A stretch of 64,000 nucleotides of DNA from G963692885 sp964658655 (GTDB lineage Bacteria > Acidobacteriota > Terriglobia > Terriglobales > Acidobacteriaceae), in assembly GCA_964658655.1 (NCBI GenBank), contig CAZZZL010000006.1, positions 62,001-126,000 on the forward strand, in the 5' to 3' direction. Shown here piece after piece: positions 17,330 through 26,743 of the stretch; the stretch's first letter is position 1; every line of letters begins with the position of its first letter. The translations under genes were made by a program, and so were the position numbers. The notes under the pieces were generated by a model. That model had not been told where the DNA came from. It saw only the letters and a program-made list of their open reading frames with translations, and did no database searches.

Positions 17330-18736
17330 ATGAAGAGGGTTTACTCCTTTTCAAGGCGGCAACCGTCGGAAAGGTACCCGATCAAACACTTACAGCTTTT
17401 CTACGCCGTAGCTTTCGCGCTTGCGCCTCAATTCTGTCTTGCGCAACAGTTGGCGCTCAATTCTCCGGTGGACGCGATCGGCAACGTCACGGCGATCTCG
17501 TCGACCTTCGTAAGCATCGCGGCGCCGGTGAAAGCAATCAAGCCGGCAGTTAGAAAGCCACTCGTCGGACGTTGGCTTAATCTTGAGACATTGTCGAACT
17601 CGGAGCGCTATCGCAATGCCTTTGCGGTCGGCGGAGTACATGTCTTTGAGAATGCCCAGCAGCGATCTTTAATCATCGGTAAGATCACACTGGATGCTGA
17701 AGGGCGCTACGATATTGGCTTTCGTGCCTCGTCGGGGCGCTACTTCAATTGGGCATTCAGTGACTACACGGGTGAGAACTTTGCGGACCGCGTTCAAAGT
17801 CCAGTCTTTCTCCCCAGTTTTTTTACGCCCGCTGAAAACCTGGCGGCCATTCAGGCAATTTTCGCCGATCCAACCGGCTTAAGACTAGCCACGCAACTCA
17901 AATCGAACGGTTGGCAGTTCTATGCGCGCGAGTTGTACTTCAGCGCTACGCCGGTGAAGCCAATGACGGTAGAGTTCGGTTCGTTTGGGATCGAGCGCGG
18001 CCTCGCGACCGAGATCACGACCTTTGACGACGATGGCTACCTTTCGGGCGAGCGAATTCGATTCCACGACTCCAAGCACTTTTTCTTCGACGAGGTTGGA
18101 TTTACGAGTGCTTTTTTTGGCGACATCGCGACTCCCAATCTCTTCGATCGAGGGTCCAGCCTAAAGAAGTTCAACTATCGGCAGCTATTTGTGAAGAAGC
18201 GACTGAACCAGCGTCTTGGTTTTTCAGGCGAGTACACCTGGCAAGCGGGAACCCAAACCCTGCGACAGGCGGCCTTGATTGAGGTGAAAGAGTCCAGGAT
18301 CGTCGATAGCGTTCGGTTCGAGAGCTACGAGCGTCTGAACGCGGTCAGCTTTGCTGGCATCGCCCAGTCTCCCCTTGGTCCCATCGCTGCCTTGTCCATT
18401 CCAGGGGCCTCAGGCTTTGCTATAGCTGCTCGAAAGAACCTGGGCAAGTTGAGCGGAGATGTCGGCTATGCGTCGATCGATAAGGACTACGCGGTGTACA
18501 GTGGTTATCGCTTTCCCACAGTCATCGGCTTCCCGCTCAACGGCGATTCTTATGGCCAGGGCAATCGGCCCTTCATGCATGCGTCCTATACGATTGCTCC
18601 GGGTGTTGCTGCCTTTGGCTTCTACACACACGAAATTGGTCCTGAACGCGTGATAACCCTGAATCAGCAGGGGTTAAATGCCGGTATGACTTTCGATCTC
18701 AAGGCTATGGTGAATCACGAGAAACTCGTCTTCTAA
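17330..18736 (+). CDS. Predicted outer-membrane beta-barrel protein, unknown function
   Basis: A 468-residue protein with a long N-terminal leader and a hydrophobic core (LQLFYAVAFALAPQFCLAQ, cleavage near residue 39). From about residue 115 on it consists of alternating polar/aromatic strands typical of a porin-like barrel (RYDIGFRASSGRYFNWAF, FMHASYTIAPGVAAFGFYTH), and it ends in the aromatic KLVF. I do not recognise a family. It stands alone, 580 bases from the previous gene, and a small putative exported protein follows after 5 bases. No ribosome site is obvious upstream of the ATG. Confidence 0.65.
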   Translation: MKRVYSFSRRQPSERYPIKHLQLFYAVAFALAPQFCLAQQLALNSPVDAIGNVTAISSTFVSIAAPVKAIKPAVRKPLVGRWLNLETLSNSERYRNAFAVGGVHVFENAQQRSLIIGKITLDAEGRYDIGFRASSGRYFNWAFSDYTGENFADRVQSPVFLPSFFTPAENLAAIQAIFADPTGLRLATQLKSNGWQFYARELYFSATPVKPMTVEFGSFGIERGLATEITTFDDDGYLSGERIRFHDSKHFFFDEVGFTSAFFGDIATPNLFDRGSSLKKFNYRQLFVKKRLNQRLGFSGEYTWQAGTQTLRQAALIEVKESRIVDSVRFESYERLNAVSFAGIAQSPLGPIAALSIPGASGFAIAARKNLGKLSGDVGYASIDKDYAVYSGYRFPTVIGFPLNGDSYGQGNRPFMHASYTIAPGVAAFGFYTHEIGPERVITLNQQGLNAGMTFDLKAMVNHEKLVF

Positions 18737-18741
18737 GCCTT

Positions 18742-19104
18742 ATGCAGAGCAGACGATTCGGTCGTGTTCTCCTTGCGCACGGCGGACGCATGGTGCTGGG
18801 CGTCGTTGTAATCTTGTGTGCGGCCGCGACGAATTCGGCAGATCTCGACGCTTCACACTTCCGCGTGGCCCTGCCCAAAGGTCGTTCTCATTTTTGTAAT
18901 GCGGCACGCTTTCGTCATCTTGCAAATCCGCCCCAGCATCGCTCCCGGCAAACGGTGGCGCCGAACATCAAGACCTCTCACCGATTAGCAATCATCGCGA
19001 TGCGTGCAGCAGGGAAGACTGCCGGTGACCTGCTCACCTTCCGGGAAGACCCGGGCATGAGTAACGGTTCAATCTTGCGCGCCATTAGGCAAAATTCTAA
19101 GTAG
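18742..19104 (+). CDS. Small putative exported protein
   Basis: 120 codons starting 5 bases after the barrel gene. The N-terminus has Arg residues then a hydrophobic run (MVLGVVVILCAAATNSA), like a signal peptide or anchor. The rest is basic and looks unlike any family I know. No ribosome site is visible. It could be a real downstream partner of the barrel or a chance frame. Confidence 0.3.
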   Translation: MQSRRFGRVLLAHGGRMVLGVVVILCAAATNSADLDASHFRVALPKGRSHFCNAARFRHLANPPQHRSRQTVAPNIKTSHRLAIIAMRAAGKTAGDLLTFREDPGMSNGSILRAIRQNSK

Positions 19105-19579
19105 CGTCGTACGCATAGCGTCGACGCCCCTTTTAAAAGAATGCTCAAACCGGAACATGACTCTGCGAATCAATTTGCGAGTCCTTTTGACACGAAACTT
19201 CTCGGAGGGCGTCTTAATAATGTCGTAGCTCAGTAGACGAGCTTGCAAGTCAATTGAAAATCGCGAACTTCGTCCTAACAAGCACAAGTCGCCATAGTGC
19301 AAAAGATATGTTCAGTGCGGAAGCTAATGCCTGCGCCAGAATGAGGTCCGGTCTTTCTGACGGAGAATGATCCTGCCATTGAAACTTTCATTGGCGATAA
19401 GTAAAACTCTCAACCAGAGAGGTGTGATAAACACTTACTCTGCTCCGACGTACAGCCTAAGTTGCTGACCCATACTATGGGCGGGTCTGCGATCATTACC
19501 GAAAATTTGCTTCGCTCACGTAAACAGTTGCCTTGACCCATCACTACATAACGACCTATCACATCAGGTTTGCCCTCCG
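19105..19579. other. Intergenic region, nothing recognised
   Basis: About 475 rather AT-rich bases between convergent genes. No strong terminator, RNA gene or coding frame can be supported. Confidence 0.4.
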
Positions 19580-20776
19580 CTATTGTGAGATCCCTTTACG
19601 TTTCTTTTCTTTATCAACCCATTGCAGGGCCTCTACTGTTTGCCGGTCGTTCGGCTTCATTGAGAGCGCAATACGCAGCTCCCGTTCTCCAATTTCAATA
19701 TCTCCTTGATGACACTGTGCCAGTCCAAGCCTTTGGTGCAGGTCCGCAAGTAAAGCACACTGCTCACAGATTTTGATTGCCTGCTGCAACGTGGCTATGG
19801 CTGTACTCCACGCCTGCTGCTGCATGGCCGCGTATGCCGCATTGCCCAGTTCCCGCGCTCGGTCCGTCTGCTGTTTCTGTTCATGGAGCTGGTTGAATTT
19901 ATCCAGAGTGCCGGCGGCTCCGGCGGGATCTGTATTCCGCTGCGCCTGGGCAAGAGCATACAGTGCCTCTTCTGAAGTGGGATCGAGGGCAACAGCATGT
20001 TCCCACGCTTGTATCGCCTGGCTTTCATGGCGTGTGATCTCCAGGCATTGACCGAGCAGGAAGTAGGCGCGGCCATTCTCTGGTTGTTGCGCGACTATTT
20101 TTGAAAACAGGGAAACAGCAGCCTCGGGTCGATGATCGTTTTTCTCAAGTAATCCCCAGAAGAGTTCGATCTCCGGGTCATTGGGTTTCAATTGTGCGGC
20201 ACGCTGAAACTCGGTCCGTGCCTTCAAAGTCTGCCCTGTATCCGCGAGCAGCCGGGCCCGGTTCAAATGGGCTCGCGAACTGTTCGGATTGAGTTGAAGC
20301 GCCTTCTCGACCTCAATGAGTGCGCCTTGCGCATCCGGTATGTCGGCGAGCGCGATTGCCAGGTTCAGATGAGCTTCAGCAGAATGTGGCTCAACAACGA
20401 CGACCCGACGGAAGAGTTGCACCGCGTCATCCGTCTCTCCGAGGCGACTCTTCACCTGGGCCAGCAGCGAGAGTATCCGTGCATCCCCCGGAGCAAGTGC
20501 AGCGGCTTTCACCAGAGGCACTTCCGCCTCTGCCAGTCTTCCGGATGAAGCCAGCACCCTACCTTGCTGCAGCAATGTTGCCGCGTCCTGCTGAGCCGAG
20601 ACCGCATTGGTTTGCTGGGCCGAAGAAGCTGCCCAGCCGCAACAGGCAACGATCGACAGCAGCAGCGCGGACTGGGTCGTGTGCAGCGTCTTGATGTAGC
20701 GGCTCGGCTTTGGAGCCGCAGCAAAAACGGACGGCCTGGCGCCCTGCAGCTTGTCTTCCCAACATCGTCGCTTCAT
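19580..20776 (-). CDS. Exported tetratricopeptide-repeat protein
   Basis: About 398 residues from ATG 20776 (MKRRCW); a GTG at 20833 is an alternative. An N-terminal basic region and hydrophobic segment (TTQSALLLSIVACCGWAASSA) point to export. Nine or so TPR units follow: ALAPGDARILSLLAQVKSRL, VVEPHSAEAHLNLAIALADI, QLNPNSSRAHLNRARLLADT, and others. The gene is divergent from the FG-GAP/ASPIC gene, with only 24 bases between the chosen starts. In acidobacteria TPR and ASPIC proteins are frequent neighbours and may act together on the cell surface, but no biochemical role is established. Confidence 0.85.
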   Translation of the reverse strand: MKRRCWEDKLQGARPSVFAAAPKPSRYIKTLHTTQSALLLSIVACCGWAASSAQQTNAVSAQQDAATLLQQGRVLASSGRLAEAEVPLVKAAALAPGDARILSLLAQVKSRLGETDDAVQLFRRVVVVEPHSAEAHLNLAIALADIPDAQGALIEVEKALQLNPNSSRAHLNRARLLADTGQTLKARTEFQRAAQLKPNDPEIELFWGLLEKNDHRPEAAVSLFSKIVAQQPENGRAYFLLGQCLEITRHESQAIQAWEHAVALDPTSEEALYALAQAQRNTDPAGAAGTLDKFNQLHEQKQQTDRARELGNAAYAAMQQQAWSTAIATLQQAIKICEQCALLADLHQRLGLAQCHQGDIEIGERELRIALSMKPNDRQTVEALQWVDKEKKRKGISQ

Positions 20777-20800
20777 CACAAGTTCAGTATCGTAGAGGCA

Positions 20801-22711
20801 ATGCTCCACTTGCAAACAGTTCGAAGGGTCCACCTCATCCTGACGCTTGTCCTTGTCACTGCGGCACCGCTGAAAGTCTTGCCGGCACAGTCACTCCCAG
20901 CAGCCAGCGCAACAGAATCAAGCGGCGCTCAGACGGGTGGCATTGGGACTGCTGTTTACGACGCACATGGGCGTCCCTTCACCGCGGGTGGATTTGTTCC
21001 TCATGGTCCGCCGGAATTTCAGGATGTTGCAAAGCAGGCTGGCCTCGCCTCATGGCATCACACGCTGGGATCGGCGTCCAAGCAATACATCATCGAGACA
21101 GATGGATCCGGAGTCGCCCTGCTGGATTATGACAACGATGGCTGGCTCGACATCTACTTGGTCAACGGATCGACCGCCCAGGCCGACGCTGGTCGTGAAC
21201 CTGCGCCGAAAGCCGCCCTGTTTCACAATAATCACGATGGCACATTCACGAATGTTGCCGCTGCTGCCGGTGTGACCAACGAGCGCTGGGGATTTGGCGC
21301 AACTGTCGGAGACTACAACAACGACGGCTGGCCGGACATCTATGTAACTAACTTCGGCAGGAACCGCCTCTACCGCAATAATCACGATGGCACCTTCACT
21401 GACATGGCAGAGCAGGCGGGTGTCGAGGTTGGAGGCTGGTCTACGGGTGCGACTTTTGGCGATTACGACGGCGACGGACGGCTCGATCTTTTCGTGCCGG
21501 GGTATGTTCAGTTTGACCCGATGCATCCTCCCGTAGCCGGCACGGCGACGGCTTCCTATCATCCCTGCCAGTTCCGCGGTGTCGACGTCTCCTGTGGTCC
21601 GCGCGGGCTGCCAGGTGCGCGCGATTATCTCTTCCATAACAATGGCAACGGCACGTTTACGGAGGTCAGCCACCAGGCAGGGGTCGATGACCCGCAACAC
21701 TTCTACGGCTTCACCGGACTTTTCGTCGATGTGACGGGTGATGGCAGGCCTGACCTGTTGGTCGCGAACGACTCGACGCCCAACTACCTCTACGAGAATC
21801 AAGGCAATGGCACCTTCATCGAAAGGGGTGTGGCTTCCGGCTTCGCTTACAACAAGGAGGGAAGGGAAGTGGCTGGCATGGGACTGGCCGTGGCGGACTA
21901 TCTGAACAATGGCCGCGTGGACCTGGCCCTCACCAACTTTTCCGACGACTACAAACTGATCTTCCGGAACGCCGGCAATGGAAATTTCACCGACGTGAGC
22001 GATGAGGCTGGAGTGGCAGAAAGTACGACTGAGTTCTTAGGCTGGGGAGTTGGCTTTCTTGATTACGACAACGATGGCTGGAAGGACCTGATGATGTTAA
22101 ACGGCCATATTTATCCCGCGGTCGACAGGATGCGATGGGGCACCAGCTACAGGCAGCGCCCTTTGCTTTTTCATAACCGGCATGGGCTGGGCTTCACCCC
22201 GGTTCCTGCCGTGGAGGGTTCGGGACTGGCCCGCGTTACCTCGGCACGGGGCGCGGCATTCGGCGATCTGTTCAATGACGGCAGGATCGACGTTGTGGTG
22301 AACAATCTCGACGAAGCTCCCCTGCTATTGCGCAACGTGAGTACAAGCCGCAATAACTGGGTCGAGATCAAGCTCATAGGTGGTCCGGCGAGCCCTCGCG
22401 ATGCAGTAGGCGCCAGTCTTTTTCTGGAAGCGAATGGTATGACGCAGCGTGAAGACATTCTCAGCGGAGGCAGCTTCTTATCGTCGAACGATCAGCGCGC
22501 TCACTTTGGCCTGGGCTCCGCGCAGAAGACAAATCGCCTGACCATCCATTGGCCAAGCGGAAGTGTCGAGCACATCTCGCTGCCCGGGGTAAATACGATT
22601 TACACGATCGTGGAGGGCAGCGGGATAGTAGCAAGCGTGTCCGGCCAAGCATCGCATACCGTTGATCATTCAACGTCGACAAATCAGTCGAAGCCGAAGC
22701 CGCGCAAATAA
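20801..22711 (+). CDS. FG-GAP/VCBS-repeat protein with C-terminal ASPIC/UnbV domain
   Basis: ATG 20801 is taken because AGAGG precedes it and a signal peptide follows (RRVHLILTLVLVTAAPLKVLPA); the longer frame upstream only shadows the TPR gene. The 636-residue protein carries repeated Ca-binding-like blade motifs: DYDNDGWLDIYLVNG, DYNNDGWPDIYVTNFG, DYDGDGRLDLFVPGY, DVTGDGRPDLLVAND and DYDNDGWKDLMMLNG. These form a seven-bladed propeller. The C-terminal ASPIC/UnbV domain (about residues 525-610) contains WVEIKLIGG and LTIHWPSGSVEHI. The protein should be exported. It is related to vertebrate CRTAC1, and its bacterial role is unknown. It is divergent from the TPR protein and followed by a strong terminator at 22830. 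Confidence 0.92.
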   Translation: MLHLQTVRRVHLILTLVLVTAAPLKVLPAQSLPAASATESSGAQTGGIGTAVYDAHGRPFTAGGFVPHGPPEFQDVAKQAGLASWHHTLGSASKQYIIETDGSGVALLDYDNDGWLDIYLVNGSTAQADAGREPAPKAALFHNNHDGTFTNVAAAAGVTNERWGFGATVGDYNNDGWPDIYVTNFGRNRLYRNNHDGTFTDMAEQAGVEVGGWSTGATFGDYDGDGRLDLFVPGYVQFDPMHPPVAGTATASYHPCQFRGVDVSCGPRGLPGARDYLFHNNGNGTFTEVSHQAGVDDPQHFYGFTGLFVDVTGDGRPDLLVANDSTPNYLYENQGNGTFIERGVASGFAYNKEGREVAGMGLAVADYLNNGRVDLALTNFSDDYKLIFRNAGNGNFTDVSDEAGVAESTTEFLGWGVGFLDYDNDGWKDLMMLNGHIYPAVDRMRWGTSYRQRPLLFHNRHGLGFTPVPAVEGSGLARVTSARGAAFGDLFNDGRIDVVVNNLDEAPLLLRNVSTSRNNWVEIKLIGGPASPRDAVGASLFLEANGMTQREDILSGGSFLSSNDQRAHFGLGSAQKTNRLTIHWPSGSVEHISLPGVNTIYTIVEGSGIVASVSGQASHTVDHSTSTNQSKPKPRK

Positions 22712-22829
22712 TACGTGCGCACCTCATATCCCAGAATTGCTTTCCGCGGCCGTTGATGATGACAAGGCCTCAAGCCCGGCCCTGCGTACTTACTTTCAAT
22801 TTGATCTGCGTAAGTGCCTGGGGCGCAAT

Positions 22830-22866
22830 GCAAAAGGGGCGAGAGTTAAACTCGCGCCCCTTTTGC
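22830..22866. terminator. Bidirectional hairpin terminator
   Basis: The arms GCAAAAGGGGCG and CGCCCCTTTTGC form a stem lengthened by GAG/CTC. A/T runs lie on both sides of the GC core, between two convergent genes (FG-GAP/ASPIC and TonB receptor 2), so it can serve both. Confidence 0.85.
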
Positions 22867-22913
22867 TGGTTAGGTCATAAGGCTTTGAAATTCTGCTGCC
22901 CAAGCTCAGGAAG

Positions 22914-25900
22914 TTAGAACTTGATCTTGAGCGCAAATTGTAATTGCCGAGGATTGCCGGAGGTTCCGGTGATCCTGCCCACTCCATTCGTGTCCTCCAG
23001 GTTGCTATCCGGCACCCCCAGATTTTGCAGGTTGAAGACATTGAAAGCTTCTGCTCTGACTTCTGCGGTGAGCTGCTCCCTGATCGGAAAATGCCTGAAC
23101 ACGGAGAAATCATCGTTGTAACTGCTGGCCGAACGCAGGGAATTCCGTCCCACGTCTCCGTAGGAATACACCGGGAAGGCATACGCTGCGGGGTTGAACC
23201 ATTCCTTTGCGGTCTGCCGTTGAGGTATAGGGTTACCCACCAGGTTGGGTCGTCCGTAGCCGGTAGCTCCAATGTTTGCGATGTCATGCGGCACCTGCAA
23301 GGTGAAGACCTGTCCGCTGCCTAGCTGTGCCACCGTATTCAGCTGCCAGTTGCCCAGCACGTACGAAGCGACGCCGTGGTTGAGGAACTGTTTGTTTTTA
23401 CCAATTGGCAGTTCATAGAGAACCGACATGGACGCGAAGTGCGGAACGTCGTAAGCGGAAACGCTGCGGTTGGACTGTGGATCGTAGTAGTCCTGCACTG
23501 CAGAGCCACCACCAGGGCCGTTCTCTCCGCCAAACCGTCCACTCGTCCCCGTGTCGGTCGACTTCGACCAGGTATAAGCGCCGAGGAACTGGAGTCCATT
23601 CTGAAAGCGACGTTCAAGTTTTACCTGCAAGGCGTTGTAATTGCCCGCCCCGGTCGTCTTATCAAACACGAAGGTGTTCATGTACGGGTACGGCTTCCGC
23701 GCGTTCACCTGTGCCAGAGTTCCGGGACCAGGAGTCGTCGACGTATTCGCCGTGCCGCCGTAGTCAAGACGCTTCGATACGGAACCTACGTACGACAGCT
23801 GCAGAAGCGTATTGCCGCGAACCGTTTGTTGTAACTGGAGGTTGTACTGCTCGGAATAGAGGGGCTTGTTCGTCGGGCTGTAGTAGAAGTCGAAGTCCTG
23901 AAAAGGACCTCCCGTGGTGAGCGGGCTCCCTATATCTGTCAAAGCGCTTTGCTCAGTAGTAGTGGCAGCTCCAAGTTGGTTATAGGTGTGGGTGAGTGAG
24001 CCTCTCTCGGGCCATTCACCGATGGAGTTTGAGAAGGTCTGACTAATGCCGTTCAGGATGTCGTAGGTCATACCGAAGCCGCCGGACAGCACCGTGTCCT
24101 GGTGCAGCCGATAGGCGAAACCGAAGCGAGGACCATAATCCCAATTTACCGAAGCCGGCGCGCGCGTGGCACTCTTGGAAACGATGATATGGCTGCCAGC
24201 CACCGAGCCGTCATAGCCAAGCGTCTGGGCCAGATCGACCGACGCGTTCGTGCTGGGGCCGGGGATGCATGGTGCAACGCCGGTAGCGGCGCAGGCTGCG
24301 GGCAGCTTGCCACCCCCCAGCTCCCAGTTGCCGGTGTCAAAGTTGAAGCCGTTGTTGACACCCTGGGTCAGGTTCGGCTGATTCAGGTGGTCATAACGCA
24401 GGCCAAAGTTGAGAGTCAGCTTCGGTGTGAGCTTCCATGAATCTCCGGCGAAAACACCATAAGAGGGAAAGCTGTACTTGATGTAATTATTTGCCTGGAA
24501 ACCGCCTGTATTGGGCAAGCCGAGAAGTGCGGACGCAACCGAGTTGCCAGTAGCATTCATATCGGTAGGATCAGGATCCGAGGTCTGCTGGTTGTCAAAA
24601 TTGAGGCTTTGCCCGCTGCCCTTCTGCGAACGGTACTGATCAATGAACAGCTCTCCAAAAGTAAAGGAGTGACGGCCCACCTGCCAGATCAACTGGCTGC
24701 CCACCGACCAGGACGAGTTGCGCTGAAACACATTGCTGCCCACCCCCGCACCACCATACGGGCTGGCGAGATTGATTCCCAGGGGCCCGTACGTGCTCAG
24801 GCCACCAAAGACTAACGCGTCCGTAAGGCCAGGTGCGGTGGAACTCTTACCGGTGAAGGCACGACTTGCTCGTCCTCCGTCGACATTAAGGAGAAGCTTT
24901 GGACTAAAAATGTGGGTAATGCCGGCACCGATATTCAAGCCATTGAAATCCGATAAGTTGGTCGCCTTATTGGAAGAATGATTGTTATCGAGGACGAACA
25001 TGTTGGACCAGCGGAAAAAGAGACTGTCCTGGCTGGTGACCTTCTGATCAAGACGACCTTGATAGTTATTCTCGTTATTGGAGTAAGGCGCCCTGAGAAT
25101 CTCGTTCTGGTCGCCGCCATTGATGAGAGCGAGATTCGGAGCGTCAAAGTAAGTCTGGATATATTTCTGTACGCGAGCGTCGATGCGGTCAGCCGGGATC
25201 ATATTGTTTTTAAATTGCTGGCGCGTGTACCCGTCACCGGTTGCATTTATCTGCGTAGTCGCCGGGTCGTAAATCAGACTGTTGCCGACGGAGTGAGAAA
25301 AGTCTCCCGAGATTTCGGCTGCGGTCGGAACAGTGTAGGTGTTGCTGGATGGCTCGTTATACCGCCATCCCTCGTAGGCGAAGAAGAAAAACGTCTTGTC
25401 CTGCCCGTTGTACAGCTTGGGGAGCCGGATGGGGCCGCCGATGGCGCCGCCAAACTCATTCTGGTGGAAAGGCTGCAGCTTTCTGGGACTGCCGTCGTTA
25501 TTTACGTCGTTGAATGGATTTCTCGCATTGAATGCATTATTGCGGATGAATTCCCAGACAGAGCCATGGAAGCTGTTCGTCCCTGACGTAGTGACGACAT
25601 TGACGACGCCGCCCAGGACCGAACCGAAAGACGGATCGTCGGCATGGGTCAGGACTTTGAATTCAGTGATGCCATCGATAATCGGCAGCACGGTATACGT
25701 CGTCGTGCGGAAGTCGGTGTTAACCACCCCGTCCAGCAGGTAAAGTGTTTCACGATTCTGCTGCCCGTTCAGCGATGGGTTCGCGAACGAACTGCCGGGA
25801 ATGGCCACGGTCGAACCATCCGAAGTGCCCTGGTTGTTGCCCTGACTAGTACTGATCGGTGTCGCCCCCGGCACCAGTGTGAGAAGCTGCGTGAAATTGC

Positions 25901-26351
25901 GGCCGTTCAGCGGCAGATCGTGGACTGCTTCCTCGCCAATCACGGTTCCTATCGAGGAATTGGTGGCATCGAGCAGTTCTGCACTTCCTTGCACCTTAAC
26001 CGTCTCGGTCGATCCGCCCAGGTCAAGTTTCGGATTGATGTTGATAGCCTGATTTACTTCCAGCGAGATGGCATTCTCGGTGAGTGTCTTGAACCCCGGG
26101 GAGGTGAAGGTGATCTGGTAATTTCCAGGCGGCAGGAGGGTGATAACGTATTCGCCCGATTGTCCGCTCTGCACTTTCCGTGAAAAGTGCGTGTCGGTGT
26201 TGAGCGCTTCAACCGCTACGCCTTGCAGAACGGCCCCGCTCCCGTCTTCTACCGTTCCTGAAATCTGTCCTGCTGTCTGTGCCCAGGCCTGATAACTGAG
26301 CGTCATCACCAGTCCTGCAGTTGCTGAGACAATCCTTTGCATCCGCGTCAT
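22914..26351 (-). CDS. TonB-dependent receptor 2, Oar-type
   Basis: ATG 26351 (MTRMQRIVSATAG) is chosen over the GTG at 26396 because AGAGG lies seven bases upstream and a clean signal peptide follows (cleavage at YQAWAQ). The 1145-residue protein has a carboxypeptidase-regulatory-like domain (QISGTVEDGSGAVLQGVAVE, about 26-110) and a plug with DLPLNGRNFTQLLTLVPG (about 150-167). A large barrel follows, ending LQFALKIKF. In this group the receptors import oligosaccharides or other large ligands with TonB energy. It is divergent from a GH78 rhamnosidase gene, and a palindromic LacI-type site (26473-26484) lies between, so its ligand is probably a rhamnose-containing product (inference). Confidence 0.92.
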   Translation of the reverse strand: MTRMQRIVSATAGLVMTLSYQAWAQTAGQISGTVEDGSGAVLQGVAVEALNTDTHFSRKVQSGQSGEYVITLLPPGNYQITFTSPGFKTLTENAISLEVNQAININPKLDLGGSTETVKVQGSAELLDATNSSIGTVIGEEAVHDLPLNGRNFTQLLTLVPGATPISTSQGNNQGTSDGSTVAIPGSSFANPSLNGQQNRETLYLLDGVVNTDFRTTTYTVLPIIDGITEFKVLTHADDPSFGSVLGGVVNVVTTSGTNSFHGSVWEFIRNNAFNARNPFNDVNNDGSPRKLQPFHQNEFGGAIGGPIRLPKLYNGQDKTFFFFAYEGWRYNEPSSNTYTVPTAAEISGDFSHSVGNSLIYDPATTQINATGDGYTRQQFKNNMIPADRIDARVQKYIQTYFDAPNLALINGGDQNEILRAPYSNNENNYQGRLDQKVTSQDSLFFRWSNMFVLDNNHSSNKATNLSDFNGLNIGAGITHIFSPKLLLNVDGGRASRAFTGKSSTAPGLTDALVFGGLSTYGPLGINLASPYGGAGVGSNVFQRNSSWSVGSQLIWQVGRHSFTFGELFIDQYRSQKGSGQSLNFDNQQTSDPDPTDMNATGNSVASALLGLPNTGGFQANNYIKYSFPSYGVFAGDSWKLTPKLTLNFGLRYDHLNQPNLTQGVNNGFNFDTGNWELGGGKLPAACAATGVAPCIPGPSTNASVDLAQTLGYDGSVAGSHIIVSKSATRAPASVNWDYGPRFGFAYRLHQDTVLSGGFGMTYDILNGISQTFSNSIGEWPERGSLTHTYNQLGAATTTEQSALTDIGSPLTTGGPFQDFDFYYSPTNKPLYSEQYNLQLQQTVRGNTLLQLSYVGSVSKRLDYGGTANTSTTPGPGTLAQVNARKPYPYMNTFVFDKTTGAGNYNALQVKLERRFQNGLQFLGAYTWSKSTDTGTSGRFGGENGPGGGSAVQDYYDPQSNRSVSAYDVPHFASMSVLYELPIGKNKQFLNHGVASYVLGNWQLNTVAQLGSGQVFTLQVPHDIANIGATGYGRPNLVGNPIPQRQTAKEWFNPAAYAFPVYSYGDVGRNSLRSASSYNDDFSVFRHFPIREQLTAEVRAEAFNVFNLQNLGVPDSNLEDTNGVGRITGTSGNPRQLQFALKIKF

Positions 26352-26472
26352 CCAAATACCTCTCAAAGGCTGGTTCGTAGTTAGATCGTTGGCCACTTTT
26401 CATAACCTGATCAGGTACGAATGACGGCTCGGAGTAAAGCTATACGTGAGCTGACAATTAAAAGTCAACGTG

Positions 26473-26484
26473 TTTAGCGCTAAC
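26473..26484 (-). promoter_or_regulatory. LacI-type operator candidate upstream of receptor 2 and the GH78 gene
   Basis: On the minus strand GTTAGCGCTAAA, containing the perfect 10-bp palindrome TTAGCGCTAA. It lies about 120 bases upstream of receptor 2 and 260 upstream of the divergent rhamnosidase. It shares GTTAGCG with sites at 44360, 55549, 59427 and 59528. Confidence 0.55.
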
Positions 26485-26743
26485 TGTAACGTGTAGAATG
26501 CAACCAGTTTCAACAAGCGCCTTTTTAATGAGTGGCCTACGAGCAGATTTGAGGGCGTATTTATTTTCGGCGGACGATGGAAAGTGGGCCTACGAGCAGG
26601 GCAGGCTACTATATCCATGTTTCACGAGTGAGGCCGCGACAGAATTCACGGCCATGGAGGAGTAAAAGCCGCAGCGCATATCAACCGCATCTTGTATTCG
26701 CTGTGCCGTATTAAGAGTCTCCTCGCCTGCCCGCCGGGTTGCG

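Noticed and set aside
19210..19240. tRNA-like stretch TAGCTCAGTAGACGAGC
   Set aside because: It resembles a D-arm, but no acceptor stem, anticodon arm or TTC arm can be folded around it.
20564..20800. N-terminal extension of the FG-GAP/ASPIC frame
   Set aside because: It lies opposite the TPR gene; the ATG at 20801 has an AGAGG ribosome site and begins a signal peptide.
21050..21802. 250-codon minus-strand frame inside the FG-GAP gene
   Set aside because: It mirrors the repeated DxDxDG codons of the propeller; no start signal and no independent family features.
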